This document shows, piece by piece, positions 10,601 to 21,733 of a stretch of DNA of 64,000 bases. The notes under the pieces are model-generated. The model did no database searches, was not told the DNA's origin, and saw only the letters and a program-made list of their open reading frames with translations. Position numbers and translations under genes: made by a program. Source of the stretch: Gracilariopsis chorda (Eukaryota; Rhodophyta; Florideophyceae; Gracilariales; Gracilariaceae). How positions within the stretch are numbered: the first letter of the stretch is position 1; every line of letters begins with the position of its first letter. The stretch lies in contig NBIV01000065.1 of the NCBI GenBank assembly GCA_003194525.1, positions 222,247-286,246 of the forward strand, written 5' to 3'.

Positions 10601-11219
10601 CATGGAAGAAAATGGTATCAAGTGGAAGACAGTCCTGGCTTACGCTCCCATGTCGAATGGTAGAGGTGAAAGAATGGTTGCTGACCTTAAGCAGTCTCTT
10701 GGAAAGATGTTGCTTGCAAACTGTTGTAGTTGGGACGATGAGCTTTCTTCTGTACTGTATGGATACCGTCGCAGACACCTAGCCAGTGGAATCTCGCCTT
10801 TCGAGCTACTTTATGGCGTGAAGCCGTGCATGGACCGAGAGGAGTATGGCATGGTAACCAGAAGGACGAATTCTACGGACAAATTCAGAGCAGTCAAAGC
10901 TTTAGCAGCATCTAACCCCAGGGCGGAGCGTTCTGTGCTCAGACGCAGGCAAAATTTTGACGAGAAGAAGATACAGAAGTTTCAAGTTGGCGATCTGGTT
11001 TTGGTGGCAAAGGGAAAGGCCTTGAATACAACAATTAAGTGGCCTGCATTCTCTTCGAAGTTCTTTGGCCCATGTCGTGTTGTGAGAGCCATGCACCCCC
11101 GCTACACATTGGTTTCCCCACACAATCGCTACACCAGACATGGCATTCACGCTCGTCGCTTGAAGATGTTCTTTCAGCGTCCGAATGGAGTTTACATTTT
11201 CAAGGTTGCCATGGCGTAG
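7611..11219 (+). pseudogene. pol: G1 pol: protease, RT, RNase H, integrase
   Basis: Same frame as gag, numbered from Met at 6615. Protease has LDSGA (Asp 461). RT has the fingers/palm motifs and YIDD at 832-835. RNase H begins near METDASSVSLGAVLSQ. Integrase has a zinc-binding H..H..CDEC region, then a catalytic triad SIDFAG (Asp 1256), VSDKAT (Asp 1316) and GERM (Glu 1352), with the canonical 35 residues between the second Asp and the Glu. It ends with a GPY/F-like module (FFGPCRVV...YTL) and no chromodomain. Four in-frame stops (7608, 7830, 9624, 9663) interrupt it, without any frameshift over 4.6 kb. The stop at 9663 replaces a residue that is normally Tyr in ..KNYSAC.. of relatives. As written it cannot make full-length Pol. 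Confidence 0.9.
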
Positions 11220-11240
11220 CAACCTTTGAAGTTGGGATTG

Positions 11241-12306
11241 TGTCGGTCGCGAAATTGGTAGAATATTCCAGCACTGCTGAAACACACGTGTAGAGTGCTC
11301 CAGCAGTGTCTGGAGCATTGTAAGCGTCGCTGGCCCAGCATTACCACTGTATTTCGGTGATGCAGTCACCAGTTGCTAAATTACTATTGGTTAGTGTGCA
11401 GCTCCAGAGGCTTTTGGAAGCCAATGGAGTAACCTAGACGCACACATGAGTAGGTAGAAAGTAGTAATGCGTTTCTGTGTTGTTTTGCATGCTTTTTGAC
11501 TCTATAAAAGGGCGAGTTGAGTCCCGAACTTCGGTCTGGACTCATCTCAAGGAGAACCGCATCTCAAGTCCTCACCCCTACAACTGTTTCCACTATTACT
11601 ATCAACCATCAACTCTCAACCGTACATAGTGAGGCGCTTGCCGCTTTGTGCATACTTGAGGTGGGGCATAACCGTCGCTGAGACCGGTTGAAGCGCCCTT
11701 GGCGTGGACAAGAGACGGGTAGTGTGTACCAAAGGCGCTTCTGTCGTCTGTGAGCCCCCACCGGAGCTTTGCTCGGATAACGGTGACGGTCGAAAGACCT
11801 GGTGGTCTCCGGACGAAGGTGCTTGACGGAAAGCTGTCCGCAGGCCACGTGCCGTGCAACCTCTTCTGCAAAGGGCCAGATTGGGTATAGAGTGAAAGCA
11901 TATCCCGCTGTTAGTAGCTCTCCTTTGGAAGCCCTGTAAGGATTGTACGCACCTGCTTTTGGTTGGTGCAGAAGTGGATAGGCTGCAGAAATCACTTCAT
12001 ATCTGAAGTGTCTTACCGGAAGGCGGGAGTCTGACTCCTAGTGACCCTTGAAATAATTCTTGGGTTGTGTGCCGTTTCAAGAAGTATCAAGAAGAGCGTA
12101 TTTTGATTGAGCTTTGTGCTCTCCTTTTGTATTTGTTGTTATCGCTGCAGGTTGAGTCCTTTTGGTCCCTGCATTGGTTGTTCATTTTATCTTTTGATCG
12201 TGTTGTTTCATCTTTTTGGGGCTTCGGTCTACGAGGATTACCTTTTTTAGGCTAATTTGTCATTTATTTTGGCCCTCTGCGTCACCGTCTCGTGATGGCG
12301 CCCACA
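11241..12306 (+). repeat. G1 3' LTR
   Basis: 1066 bp, same ends as the 5' LTR, with a few substitutions (for example the dyad arm at 11271-11281 is altered). A short purine-rich tract (TTGAAGTTGGGATTG) precedes it. Confidence 0.95.
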
Positions 12307-12448
12307 GTAACCACCTAAACTTAGAATACACTGCACGCGTATGACCGTTGCCAACATAAATAAATTGTATGGCCAACATGGCTCATTTGCCTGCCGCTTC
12401 GTGGTTGCTACTCAACACGTGGATCACACGTGCACTCGGTACGTTCAC

Positions 12449-12804
12449 TGTAGCAATTCTGGACAGTAAGCACTTACTTTTGAAGCAAAACACAGAAAAT
12501 AAAAATGTCTTTTATTTAAACTTTGGTGGGGAGGTACTTCTAGACACTCGAACCACTCTAATTTGGTTGAGCAAGAAAGAGAGAGAGACGCGGTCGGCCG
12601 CGGCAACTTTCTTCCTCTTATATAAAGTTTAGAATAGTGCATAGACCTCAATAAAGCCATAATTTCATGTTCATACTATCTATCTGTTATTACTTTCATA
12701 CATTAAAGCAATGCAGTTTAGGAATTTGGGATTGAATTCAGGTTTTATCCCAAATTCCTATAATTTGCATGCTTATCTTGCCATCAAGGCGAGAATTCAT
12801 AACA
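12449..12804 (-). repeat. G3 3' LTR
   Basis: 356 bp, ends TG/CA in plus orientation (TGTAGC...CATAACA). Next to it inside the element, 12805-12826 on the minus strand reads TTTTAGGGGGGAGTAAT, a polypurine tract in the right place for plus-strand priming. Confidence 0.95.
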
Positions 12805-12838
12805 ATTACTCCCCCCTAAAATTATTATTCGTCCTCGA

Positions 12839-13351
12839 TTAATCCACTCTTTCCGTTCCCATGGTGTACGAATATTTGTATGGATACGGAACGATAAAGC
12901 GATCTATATTCGGAATGAAATCAATGACGAGTGGTTGATTGTTTTCCAATTTTGTCAATGCAGTTGCAACTTCTGATTTGAATGTATTCTTCTCTTCTGA
13001 ATGTCCGAATTTCCCAACGGTGAAGCAGTAGTAAAATACTAGGAATTCTAGGAATTCATCTTTAAATGTAACTGATAATGCTGGTTGAATTCGTTTGACA
13101 ATCTTCACCAGTATTTCGAACTGTTCCGTAGTTTCAATAAATGATCCGACGATGTAATAATATCCCAAACAAACGTGCATCAAGTTCCACATATAACCTG
13201 GATGATCGTGGGATTGAACTAATTTTACTCCCCAACTTTCAATAGATTTCCCGGCGATAACCAATGAAAGGAATTCATTATTTGGATTTGGAGTGAAGAA
13301 ATCAATGTCAAGAATCATGAATGATAAAGTGTTTCGATGTGTAGTTGTCAA
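12839..13351 (-). CDS. G3 3' accessory ORF, function unknown
   Basis: A clean 170-codon frame after the chromodomain, overlapping the preceding frame by about 40 bp and ending just before the polypurine tract. It starts at an ATG (MTTTHRNTLSFM) and has balanced composition, rich in Phe/Tyr/Ile, including a WNLMHVCLGYYYIVGSF stretch, but no clear signal peptide or transmembrane helix, so it is not an obvious envelope. I recognise no family. Being uninterrupted while pol upstream has several stops is suggestive, but a chance ORF of this length in AT-rich DNA is not excluded. Confidence 0.5.
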   Translation of the reverse strand: MTTTHRNTLSFMILDIDFFTPNPNNEFLSLVIAGKSIESWGVKLVQSHDHPGYMWNLMHVCLGYYYIVGSFIETTEQFEILVKIVKRIQPALSVTFKDEFLEFLVFYYCFTVGKFGHSEEKNTFKSEVATALTKLENNQPLVIDFIPNIDRFIVPYPYKYSYTMGTERVD

Positions 13352-15072
13352 TAATCTCCGGCCTGACGGTGGTGATGATGGTGTGACTATCCACCCAACG
13401 ATTCTCGGTATCGTCCCGGTTTTTATAGTGCACGAGGTATTCGAGCTTGCTCTTTTGAATGCGATGGTTTAGTATCTGATCAATACTGAGGTCCTTCTTC
13501 TGGATGATTCGTTCTCTTTGCACTTGCTTCCTACTGTCTTCTCAATTGACGTTCTCATGATATGGTTTCAACAAGGATACATGAAAGTTAGGATGAATTT
13601 GTTCCAACTCCTTTGGTAATTCTACTTCATAGACTCTGGATTCTGCGAATACTTTTTTAACTAAGTAAGGTCCTAAAAACTTGGGAGATAGCTTTTTTAC
13701 CTGACCAGACTTTAAGTTTAAATTTGGCGTAACCAGGAGTACTTCATCTCCTTCTTTGAAGACTTGTTATTTTCGTTTTTTGTCTGCGTCTTCTATCATT
13801 CTTAGATTACTTTCTCTTATAGCTGACTTTGCAACTTCAGTGGCGTACTTGATTCTTTCTAAGAAATTGTCCGTAGCTTCGACTGTTGTTGGAACTTCCT
13901 CATGGTGTAAGATGTCTGTAATATGCACAGGATGTTGCCCATATTCCAGGAAGAATGGGTTCATCTTTGTTGCTTCATTTGTGTGATTATTGTATGCAAA
14001 TTCAAGACCAGGGAGATATGTATCCCAATCTCTTTGAGTGTAACTAATGAAACATCGAAGCATTTCTTCTAACGTTCTGAAAGATCGTTCTGATTGACCA
14101 TCAGTTTGCGGATGAAATGCTGTTGATAAGTTCAGTTTCACTTTCAAGGTTCGCATTAGTTCTTTCCAGAAACTTCCTGTAAATCTTGAATCTCGGTCTG
14201 ATATTATTTTTCGCGGTAGTCCATGGTGTTTATACACCTCTTTATAAAATACTTCTGCTGTATCTTTCGCATTTACATTGGATTTCTTTGGTATAAAATG
14301 CGTTCTATTTTATAGTTTGTCCACAACTACTAATATGGAACACATTTCGTTTTTGGTTTTTGGTAAATCGAATATGAAATCCATTGATATGACTTCCCAC
14401 TTTTCGCTGGGAGGTGGAAATGGTCGTAATAAACCTTGTGATCGTTGATTACTATTTTTAGAAGTTTGACATTCATAGCAGTGTTTAACGTATTCCTTAA
14501 TATCGTTATTCATCTTTGGCCAGAAATAAGATCTTCTGATCAAAGCTATAGTTTTTTGAGAACCTCTATGAGCGCCCAGTATAAATGTATGACAATCATA
14601 TAACATTTGGTCTCTTAATTCCCCTTTTGGAATACATAGACGATTCTCAAGGTATAGTCTATTATTTTTTCTCTCAAATGGTTCTTTAGGGTCATTCATT
14701 ACATTTCTAAAGAACTCATCTTGCATATAATCTGATATTAGTCTTTTCAATATTTTTTCTTGTACTTGAACTGTTGTTATATTCATCAATTTCTTTATAA
14801 AATCAACTGATACTTCGTGTATTTCTTTGTGTTTTCTTGATAATGCATCGGCAACCTTGTTTAGTTTGCCTTTGATATACTTGATCTCGTAATCAAATTC
14901 TTGCATAAACTCAACCCATCTTGCTTGTTTTCTTGACAAACTCTTCTGCTTTTCTAAGTATTTTAAGGGATGATGATCAGTATATACTATGAATTTGGCT
15001 CCATGTAAATACGATCTCCATGTTTCTAATGCATACACAATAGCGAGTAACTCTCTCTCATGCGTAGAGTAG
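13308..15072 (-). pseudogene. pol: G3 pol 3' part: RNase H end, integrase, chromodomain
   Basis: It continues the RNase H from the other side of the nested element (HERELLAIVYALETWRSYLHG, YTDHHPLKYL). The integrase zinc domain (H..H and CYECQ) is followed by VISMDFIFDLP, IISDRDSRF and TDGQSERSF, giving the D, D, E residues. A chromodomain lies near the end (LEYLVHYKNRDDTENRWVDSH), which in chromoviruses steers integration to marked chromatin. All pieces are in one frame. Stops interrupt at about 14308 (TAA, in VDKL*NRTHFIP), 13769 (TAA) and about 13545 (TGA), with no frameshift. Non-functional as written. Confidence 0.9.
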
Positions 15073-15077
15073 CCTTG

Positions 15078-15904
15078 TGTGGTGCAATGCCCCAAAGGGG
15101 AAAAACACCGAAAGACGTTCGGGATCTTCCTCTCACGAGGTGAACCCAGTTGGGTAGAGCCCTCCCAGAGGTGTCACGGCGAAGCCGGTTTGTAAGACCA
15201 GGGACACCTGTCGTGACTCGCGCAGGGAGGTGAAGGCGAAGAATCGGTATCCGCGTGAGCGGGGTGTGATCCTCAGTAGAGGTATGTTTCCACGTAAGTG
15301 GGGAAGTGTGAGCGGATGCGCACACGAGGGCCGCGGATAGCGGGAGGCGCTACCCTAAAAAGGGGGGAAAGGAAGGGCGAAGAGGAGGAAGAGAGGACGA
15401 TGCGAGTCGCGAGAGCGACGAGCAGATACGGCAATGCCAGTGGACAGGACTCCCTATACAGGGCGAAACACCAATATGATTGGAACAATTATACTCCCAG
15501 TGATGGGTTTCTTTAGATGTGCAAGGGGGTTAGATGTCCCGTGGTTTACGGCGTTTCCCTCCAAGGAGGAGTAGAGTACGCGCGCAAGCGGCAACAACTA
15601 GAGCCAATTCCCCAGGTTGGGGTCCCTTGTTGGGGAAGGTTTACTGGTGCGACGGCAGTGCGCCGTCGCACTAAGTACTAGCTTCCCAGAAATGGGTGTG
15701 AAAATAATAAATAATATTAACTAAAATACTCCACATTTCGTGGCAACATCCACTACTGTGGCCAACCGCCAATTGACCCAAAACTGTGTCCCACGTGTCC
15801 ATACCCACCATAGTGGGGTGTAGTTCATATACACACTACACAACCGATAATATCGGGAAAACGATCAAGTACCAAGAATCCCTCCCTGAGGGCGTTGCAC
15901 TACA
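15078..15904 (-). repeat. G2a 3' LTR
   Basis: TGTGGTGC...CACTACA in plus orientation. It contains many short hairpins, the strongest a 10-bp stem with a 5-base loop at 15647-15671. A minus-strand polypurine tract TTCGGGGGGGATAA (15905-15918) adjoins it. Confidence 0.95.
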
Positions 15905-15918
15905 TTATCCCCCCCGAA

Positions 15919-16160
15919 GACGGGAAAACGACCGCAGACGCGGAGGGTTTCCAGACGAAAATGGGTGATAAAAGCGCGTACGCCGTCTCCGGTTCTTCTT
16001 TCCTGGCATAGCCGGCTATTGTAGTATAGTGTTGTGGGGAGCTAGCTGCTCCCTTGAATAAACTTTCCCGTTTTGAACGGTGATTCTCGTTTGAGTTCCC
16101 CGTCTTCGACGGACCTTGCCTTGTTATCCTTTCCTTTTGCTCTCCGCTCGCACGGCAACG
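15919..16160. other. G2a gap between LTR and chromodomain; deletion scar
   Basis: No gene. It corresponds to the two ends of the 1.95-kb region present in copy b; the 1740-bp interior with the opposite-strand gene is missing, joined at GGTTCT (15991-15996). Confidence 0.75.
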
Positions 16161-16790
16161 TTACCCAACTTGGGCATTAACCAGCGTGGCTGGGGCTGCA
16201 GTCCCCGTTTGACGGTGGTATCGCAGGACCTGCGACCGTGAGAGGTGTTCAATTGGTTCCCACGTATCCCCACTGGGGTCGTACCCGTACCAGCGGACGC
16301 GGTATTGTAGAATACCATCCTGGTCCCAGGTGTGTCCGACAAGTCGGTCTACTACGAATTCTCGTTCGTAGACCTGCCGGCCGTGCCGGGTGGTGGTTGT
16401 AATCCCTGGCGAGGGTTGCCCGCGGTGCGGTATAATGTCCTTTAGCAGGGTGTTCGGCGATAACTCCGTCGTTGCCATGCGCTGTGATAGCGGCCGCTGC
16501 TCATGCGGGAATATATCCCTCAAGAGGGTGTGTGGTGCCACGGTTTTCACCGGCAAGTCATTCCCCATTGGGGTAGGTTCACTTCCGCTTTCGCGGTAAT
16601 GCGGGCGGACCGCCAGTCGGTGGGGGACTTGGACTCCGCCTTCGCGGTTGAGCTCACGAACCGCGAGTTTGCGGGAAGATGACCGCTCCTGCGGGATCGG
16701 CATTTCCACAATCCCCTGGGGGGTCCCGTGCGACACGGTGATTGGGTGGCAAACAGCCTCCCTGCCAGGCGCACAAGCGCTCTGCACCAT
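16161..16790 (-). pseudogene. G2a C-terminal polyprotein part with chromodomain
   Basis: 209 codons that in copy b align to the continuation of the linker region, so this is the end of Pol separated by a frame break near 16840. It contains two copies of a TLL[RK]DI[FI]PH motif (PHTLLRDIFPHEQRP and PNTLLKDIIPHRGQP), then a chromodomain (EFVVDRLVGHTWDQDG...YRVRWYGYDPSGDTWEPIEHL) with the aromatic-cage pattern of chromovirus integrase tails. Likely role: binding modified histones during integration. Confidence 0.8.
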
Positions 16791-16840
16791 ACGTTCCGGC
16801 GATGCCGTGGTGTCCCCGGCTACTGACGGGTTGCCTGGGG

Positions 16841-17821
16841 CTAACTCCGGTACACCGGTATTTTGGTCAAAATTCCCCTTTGGGGGTGCCGGGCAGGTGC
16901 CGATAACACCCTTTTCAGGGGAATTGCCGCTAAGCGTGGTGCACCATCTCCATGAGGAGGAGCAGCGTCCGGGATGACCGGTTTCGAGCGTGCGATGGCG
17001 CGCGTTTTTCCCGAATTCCTCGGTTCTTCGCCGCAGCGATGCGAGAGTTGGCGCAAATTATTTCCCGTAGCGGGGGCTTTGATTCCGTCAACGACGGGAG
17101 GCGTTTCTGGTGCTTGCGAGCCAGGGCTTAAAGCTTCGACTGCGGCTTGGCTGCCTTTCTCCCCAAGAGGGGTGTGGGTATTTCCCTGTGAGGCCGGCGT
17201 ATCTGGGCGCCTCTTCTCCGCAAGGCACGGGTCTGATTGACCTGATTGAACTGCTTCCGCGGGGACTTCCGCCAACGGCGGCTTCGAGGCATCGGGCGAT
17301 TGCCTTTCCGCTGCTGCGGTATTGGAGTGAGGCTTCTCGTTTTCCCGTGACAAACGGTGTATTTGCCGCTTTTTCGGGGCCTGCGCGTCTGGTTCCTGTT
17401 TCACAGCACTGCCCGGGAACAGGGAATTAGTGTCGCGTGACATACTCCGTGCTCCACGGTCAGTGTTCCGTATGTTACGGTGTGTTTCCCGTTGCGACGG
17501 CGATATCGTTCCTCGAAAACGAGCGTTCTCCTCGCCCTCCTTAGACGGAGCGGTGGGATAAGGGATAACATTCCCCGCCTGGCGGGTATAGATGTGCGCC
17601 AGTGGGGCGGACGTGGTAGGGGCGGGCGCTGAGGGGCCCGAATTACCCGGCTGAGCCAGTGAGTCCGACAGAGTCGGCAGGTCTGAGAGTCCCCGGCTGG
17701 GGTTTGGTAGTACCGTAAGTCTAGTACTCTTGGATGGTTCCGGTGTTCCAGAGTCCGTAGAAACGGGGTTGCCAGGATCCAGGACTACCTCTGACGAGGG
17801 AGGAGGGCAAGGACAACACAA
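16841..17821 (-). pseudogene. G2a Pol linker region (Pro/Ser-rich), frame-broken
   Basis: 326 codons beginning with residues (PPPSSEVVLDPGNPVSTDS) that in copy b follow directly on the integrase end (..DRVVLAPPPSSEVV..), so a one-base indel near 17815 separates it from pol here. Low-complexity, Pro/Ser/Ala/Arg-rich, no catalytic domain. It bridges integrase and chromodomain. Copy b keeps this frame across the junction but breaks elsewhere (near 42035), so neither copy is intact. Confidence 0.75.
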
Positions 17822-20800
17822 TCACGGGAAATCCGTTCGTGCGTGTCCCCCATCTCTACCACGACAGTGTCGGTGTTAACAGAGATGACCTTGAAGGGTC
17901 CATCCGCCACAGGCGAGAGTTTGTGACGCTTCTCCCGTTCCGAGTTGTAGTATTCCTTCCTGATGAAGACGTAGTTATTTGCCCGAATTGGGGATGGTTT
18001 CCCTCGCAAGCGAGCGTCAAAATCCCGCTTGTAAGCGGCTTGGGCCCGTGCCATAGACTTCCGCGCAGCGGGGACCAGCTTGGAAAGCCATTGCTTCCAT
18101 TTCTGCCGGTAGATACCCACAGATGGGAAATTGTCCAAGGTAGCTTGGGGTTCCAGCGCCACAGGCGGGGGTGTTCTAGATAGAACCAACCCGAATGGCG
18201 AAACTCCGGTAGTCTGGTGTACCTGCGTATTGTACGCGTAGGTTACCGCATCAGCGTACATGTCCCAGTTCGTTGGGTGGTCAGCGACGTAGGAACGTAA
18301 CGCCGCGAGTAACGTCCGGTTAAACCGTTCAACTTGCCCATTACACTGGGGGTTATAGGTAGTCGTGAACAAGTTCTTGACATCCAGGATGCGACAAACA
18401 TCCTGGAAGAACTTGCTCACGAACTGTTTCCCGTTGTCAGAGAGCACCTCCACAGGGGGACCGTAGACAAAAATCCAGTGCGTCACCAGAGCCTGGGCCA
18501 CCGTGAGAGCGGTTATCCTCCGAAGAGGGACAGTACGTACCAGCTTAGAAAAGCAATCATTGATGACAAGTAGGAACTTGTTTCCACGTTTCGTGGTGAG
18601 TAGTGGTCCGAGAAGATCAATTGCGATAAACTCGAGTGGCGCCCTTGCGGGGAATAGTTTCATCTTCTTTGCATTTTTGCGGAGTTTGACGCGATTCTTC
18701 GCGCATTCGCTACAAAACCGCACGGTTGTGTAGCAATCCACCGCCATTGCGGGCCAATAGAAATCCCTTTGCAGGGTTAGGTAGAGTTTCCTCCCACCTG
18801 GGTGACCTCCAATGGGGTCGTAGTGTGATAGATGTAACACCCGCGATTGCATGGAATGTGGTACCACAATCTGTGGGCGGGCTTCGACCTTTCTTACGAG
18901 GTAGCCTTTGTCGTTCACCCCGAAAGGGAGATCTTCACCACTGTTGATACGGGCACGAATTCTCGTACAGAATGGGTCGCCGAATTGTTCTCGGATCATT
19001 TCTTCCGGTGATACCGGTACAAAGTTTCCCGGTAACGGGTTCTCAGATTTATCTCGCGATGCGAGTAGTTCGTCAAAATCAGCATCCTCGTCCCAGTTTT
19101 CTGGCCTAGCCTCGACGGCATATTCCGGATCATCCGGGTCTATAGCCATGAAACATGGGGCTTCATCATCCTCCGTTGGGAGTGCTTCCCCACTTGTGGG
19201 TAACCGCGACAAAGCATCGGCCTGGGTGTTCTGCGCGCCCTTTTTATAAATGACTTGAAAGTCATATTCCGGGAGGCGGAGTCTCCAGCGCATGAGGCGT
19301 CCCGACGGGTCGGAGATATTCATCAACCACCTCAATGAGGAATGATCCGTATACACGGTGAAATGAATTCCCATAAGGTAGGGGCGCAGAGTGGTCATCG
19401 CCCATACGACGGCGAGGCACTCTTTCTCCGATACGGAGTAGTTCCGCTCATGAACATTGAGCGAGCACGACCAATAACCAATTGGATGTCGTTCCCCCTC
19501 GGGGGTGGTTTGAAAAAGAGCACACCGGACTTGGTAGTCGGTCGAGTCCGTATCTACGGAGTATGGCAACTCAAGTTTTGGGAGATGTAGGATTGGTGCT
19601 GATGTGAAAGCCTCCTTCAAGGAGTTGAAGGCTTCCGATTGCTCGGGCGTAAATGTTCGCAGTTTTGGGGGGTTCCCCTTTCGCAACAACGCGTTCAGGG
19701 CCGCTGCAGTATCCGAAAAGTTCGGGATAAACCGTCGATAGACGTTGAACAGCCCGAGGAAGGAGCGCAGTTCCGTTTGAGTACGGGGTTCTTTCGCCTC
19801 AACGAGGGATTTGACTCGAGCTTTCTCGATCGCTAACCGTCCAGGACGGATAATGTGACCCAAATACTTCACAGTATCTATGAACAACTTGCATTTTCTC
19901 AACTTGAGAGTAATTCCCGCATCGCGGAGTACGGTCAGCACGTCTCGGACGTGAGTGAGATGTTCGTCCAACGAGTTGGAGAAGATGTTAATATCATCAA
20001 GGTAGACCAAACAACTCCGCCACTTAAAGCGGTTGAGTAGAATATCTACTGCACGCTGAAAGGTGGCGGGGACGTTGGTTAACCCAAATGGCATCCGCTT
20101 GAAGCGGTAGGTTCCTGCATGGCAGGTGAATGCGGTTTTGTCGCAATCTTCCTGTCTGACAGGTAATTGCCAATATCCCCAATTGGCATCAAGGTCCGTG
20201 AACACGGTGGCGTCTCCAAGGGAGTCAATGCACTCGTCCATACGAGGGATGGGGTACGTGTCCCTAACAGTCACGGCATTGAGCCGGCGGTAGTCGACAC
20301 AGAACCTCCAGGTTCCGTCAGCCTTTGAAGCCAGTACAACTGGGAATGCCCAGGGTGATTGAGCAGGCTCAATCACACCTGCGCGGATCATCTTTTCCAC
20401 TTGGGACTGCTCCTCTTCCCGAGCTTCCGGACCTGCCCTGTAAGGGGGTTGTGCAACCGGTCGCGCACCGGGGATTAAATCGATCCGGTGTTTCGTTGCA
20501 TTAATCTCGCCAAGCAAGCCATCCCACATTGTGGTGAATTCCCGTAACATAGTACGGAGTTTGTCACGGTGCGACTCTGGAACGTGGCTGAAGTCCAGCG
20601 CTTCAAGTGCTTTTTCCGGATCAATCCGGTCGTTGCTCGATAGAGCATTGTCCTGTGGAACAGTTGTGGTTCGCAATTTCGAGTTACTCGGTATGTTCGA
20701 CGCTAAAGTAGCGGTTTCCTCCGCCTCCTCAGACTTGACGTCTTCGGACGGCGGGGAGAACTCCTCAGAAGAGGTGGTAACTCCGAGTAGATCGGAGGCT

Positions 20801-21720
20801 GTCATCTTTGTGGGCAGCATTCCCATAGGATGGGGGGTTACACTCCCAAATACTTGGTGTTTGACCAGATACTGGGGGTGTTTGCCAAGGTTGGCAACCA
20901 ATATCCGAAAAGGGACATCCGGGGAAATGGAGACAATTCCATTAGCCAGCACTAGCTGGGATTTCTCGTACGACGAGACGAGGGTTTGTATAACCTGAAG
21001 ACCGTGTTGACGGGAATTTACCTGCACCCAGACCTGGGACTCAGGCAGTATAGAAACCGAGGCAGCAACGCGGAGCTTGGTGGATTCGCGGGACGCGAGC
21101 GGTGGTTCCTGCGCAGCAGGGAGCGGAACTTGTTTCCGAGAGGACCGCTTTAGTGGGCGGCGAACAATCGGAACCGACGATCCATCGTCAAGTTCTACAC
21201 GCCTGAGGCGGGGTCTGATTGCGTCGACAAATCTGTCGCAGTAATCACATTGCAGTATGAATGGTGCTGCCAATGAACGGCAAACGATGAAGTCAAACTT
21301 CACCACAGAGGTACCAAGTCTCACGACGAGGTCCACTGTGCCCACCGTTTGTAACGGATTGTTGTTCGCATCCGAAATGTCGGGGACCACGTCAGAGTGG
21401 ATACGAGACCGCACAAGCGTGTGTAATAATGATTCCACAACAAAGTTGGGGCCTGCACCTGTATCCAGGACGGTGAGAAACCTCACCATAAACTGGGGAT
21501 CAAGGCCAAGGTCGGCATAGACCTTATAATTGCGTTTGGCCAAGACCAAGACTCTACCGGGAATCCGGGGATTTTTACTCCGTATCCACTGGCGACGCAA
21601 CACACCGAGGTGCGCAGAGTCCGCGTCAGCGGTGTCTTTCCTCGAGAGGACTTTCACCGGGTAGCGAGGCGAGGATGCCTCGGGCGCCAAAAGCCTGGTT
21701 CTTGAGGAAGCCTCTCCCAA
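17785..21720 (-). CDS. pol: G2a Pol: protease, RT, RNase H, integrase
   Basis: An open frame of 1311 codons. Protease has LDTGAGPNF (Asp 86). RT begins near residue 430 (AGVIEPAQSPWAFPVVLASKADG) with YLDD at 573-576. RNase H has DTDSTDYQV (an altered first motif) and DHSSLRWL. Integrase has a zinc region (HPGGRK...FCSECAKN) and catalytic Asp 1035 (IAIDLLG), Asp 1095 (LSDNGKQF) and Glu 1131 (QVERFNR), spaced D-35-E. It ends early at ..VVLALLPRQR because of a frameshift relative to copy b; the chromodomain tail is in other frames. Gag ends 14 bp upstream in a different frame. Catalytic parts look intact, so I call it a CDS, but the full polyprotein is truncated. Confidence 0.9.
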   Translation of the reverse strand: MGEASSRTRLLAPEASSPRYPVKVLSRKDTADADSAHLGVLRRQWIRSKNPRIPGRVLVLAKRNYKVYADLGLDPQFMVRFLTVLDTGAGPNFVVESLLHTLVRSRIHSDVVPDISDANNNPLQTVGTVDLVVRLGTSVVKFDFIVCRSLAAPFILQCDYCDRFVDAIRPRLRRVELDDGSSVPIVRRPLKRSSRKQVPLPAAQEPPLASRESTKLRVAASVSILPESQVWVQVNSRQHGLQVIQTLVSSYEKSQLVLANGIVSISPDVPFRILVANLGKHPQYLVKHQVFGSVTPHPMGMLPTKMTASDLLGVTTSSEEFSPPSEDVKSEEAEETATLASNIPSNSKLRTTTVPQDNALSSNDRIDPEKALEALDFSHVPESHRDKLRTMLREFTTMWDGLLGEINATKHRIDLIPGARPVAQPPYRAGPEAREEEQSQVEKMIRAGVIEPAQSPWAFPVVLASKADGTWRFCVDYRRLNAVTVRDTYPIPRMDECIDSLGDATVFTDLDANWGYWQLPVRQEDCDKTAFTCHAGTYRFKRMPFGLTNVPATFQRAVDILLNRFKWRSCLVYLDDINIFSNSLDEHLTHVRDVLTVLRDAGITLKLRKCKLFIDTVKYLGHIIRPGRLAIEKARVKSLVEAKEPRTQTELRSFLGLFNVYRRFIPNFSDTAAALNALLRKGNPPKLRTFTPEQSEAFNSLKEAFTSAPILHLPKLELPYSVDTDSTDYQVRCALFQTTPEGERHPIGYWSCSLNVHERNYSVSEKECLAVVWAMTTLRPYLMGIHFTVYTDHSSLRWLMNISDPSGRLMRWRLRLPEYDFQVIYKKGAQNTQADALSRLPTSGEALPTEDDEAPCFMAIDPDDPEYAVEARPENWDEDADFDELLASRDKSENPLPGNFVPVSPEEMIREQFGDPFCTRIRARINSGEDLPFGVNDKGYLVRKVEARPQIVVPHSMQSRVLHLSHYDPIGGHPGGRKLYLTLQRDFYWPAMAVDCYTTVRFCSECAKNRVKLRKNAKKMKLFPARAPLEFIAIDLLGPLLTTKRGNKFLLVINDCFSKLVRTVPLRRITALTVAQALVTHWIFVYGPPVEVLSDNGKQFVSKFFQDVCRILDVKNLFTTTYNPQCNGQVERFNRTLLAALRSYVADHPTNWDMYADAVTYAYNTQVHQTTGVSPFGLVLSRTPPPVALEPQATLDNFPSVGIYRQKWKQWLSKLVPAARKSMARAQAAYKRDFDARLRGKPSPIRANNYVFIRKEYYNSEREKRHKLSPVADGPFKVISVNTDTVVVEMGDTHERISRDCVVLALLPRQR

Positions 21721-21733
21721 AGGGGAGACTCCC

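Larger units (their letters stand above)
5556..12311 (+). mobile_element. complete Ty3/gypsy-type element G1 with GTAAC duplication
   Basis: Two 1066-bp LTRs (5561-6626 and 11241-12306) start TGTCGG and end CCCACA. They flank one plus-strand gag-pol frame and are bordered by a 5-bp direct repeat GTAAC (5556-5560 and 12307-12311). The domain order protease, reverse transcriptase, RNase H, integrase is that of Ty3/gypsy. LTRs differ at only a few sites, so the insertion is fairly recent, yet the coding frame has five stops. No chromodomain is present after the integrase. Confidence 0.95.

Noticed and set aside
6612-11219. Alternative genetic code with TAA or TAG read as an amino acid
   Set aside because: Stops fall at positions for different residues (Tyr, Gln, Arg and others), and copia B has none in 1341 codons, so ordinary decay is simpler.
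12839-13351. Calling the G3 3' ORF an envelope gene
   Set aside because: No signal peptide, no transmembrane anchor and no Cys pattern; position alone is not enough.
15078-15904. Reading the hairpin-rich G2 LTR as a CRISPR array or tRNA cluster
   Set aside because: No repeated unit with spacers, and no cloverleaf with conserved tRNA boxes; the stems are short and all different.
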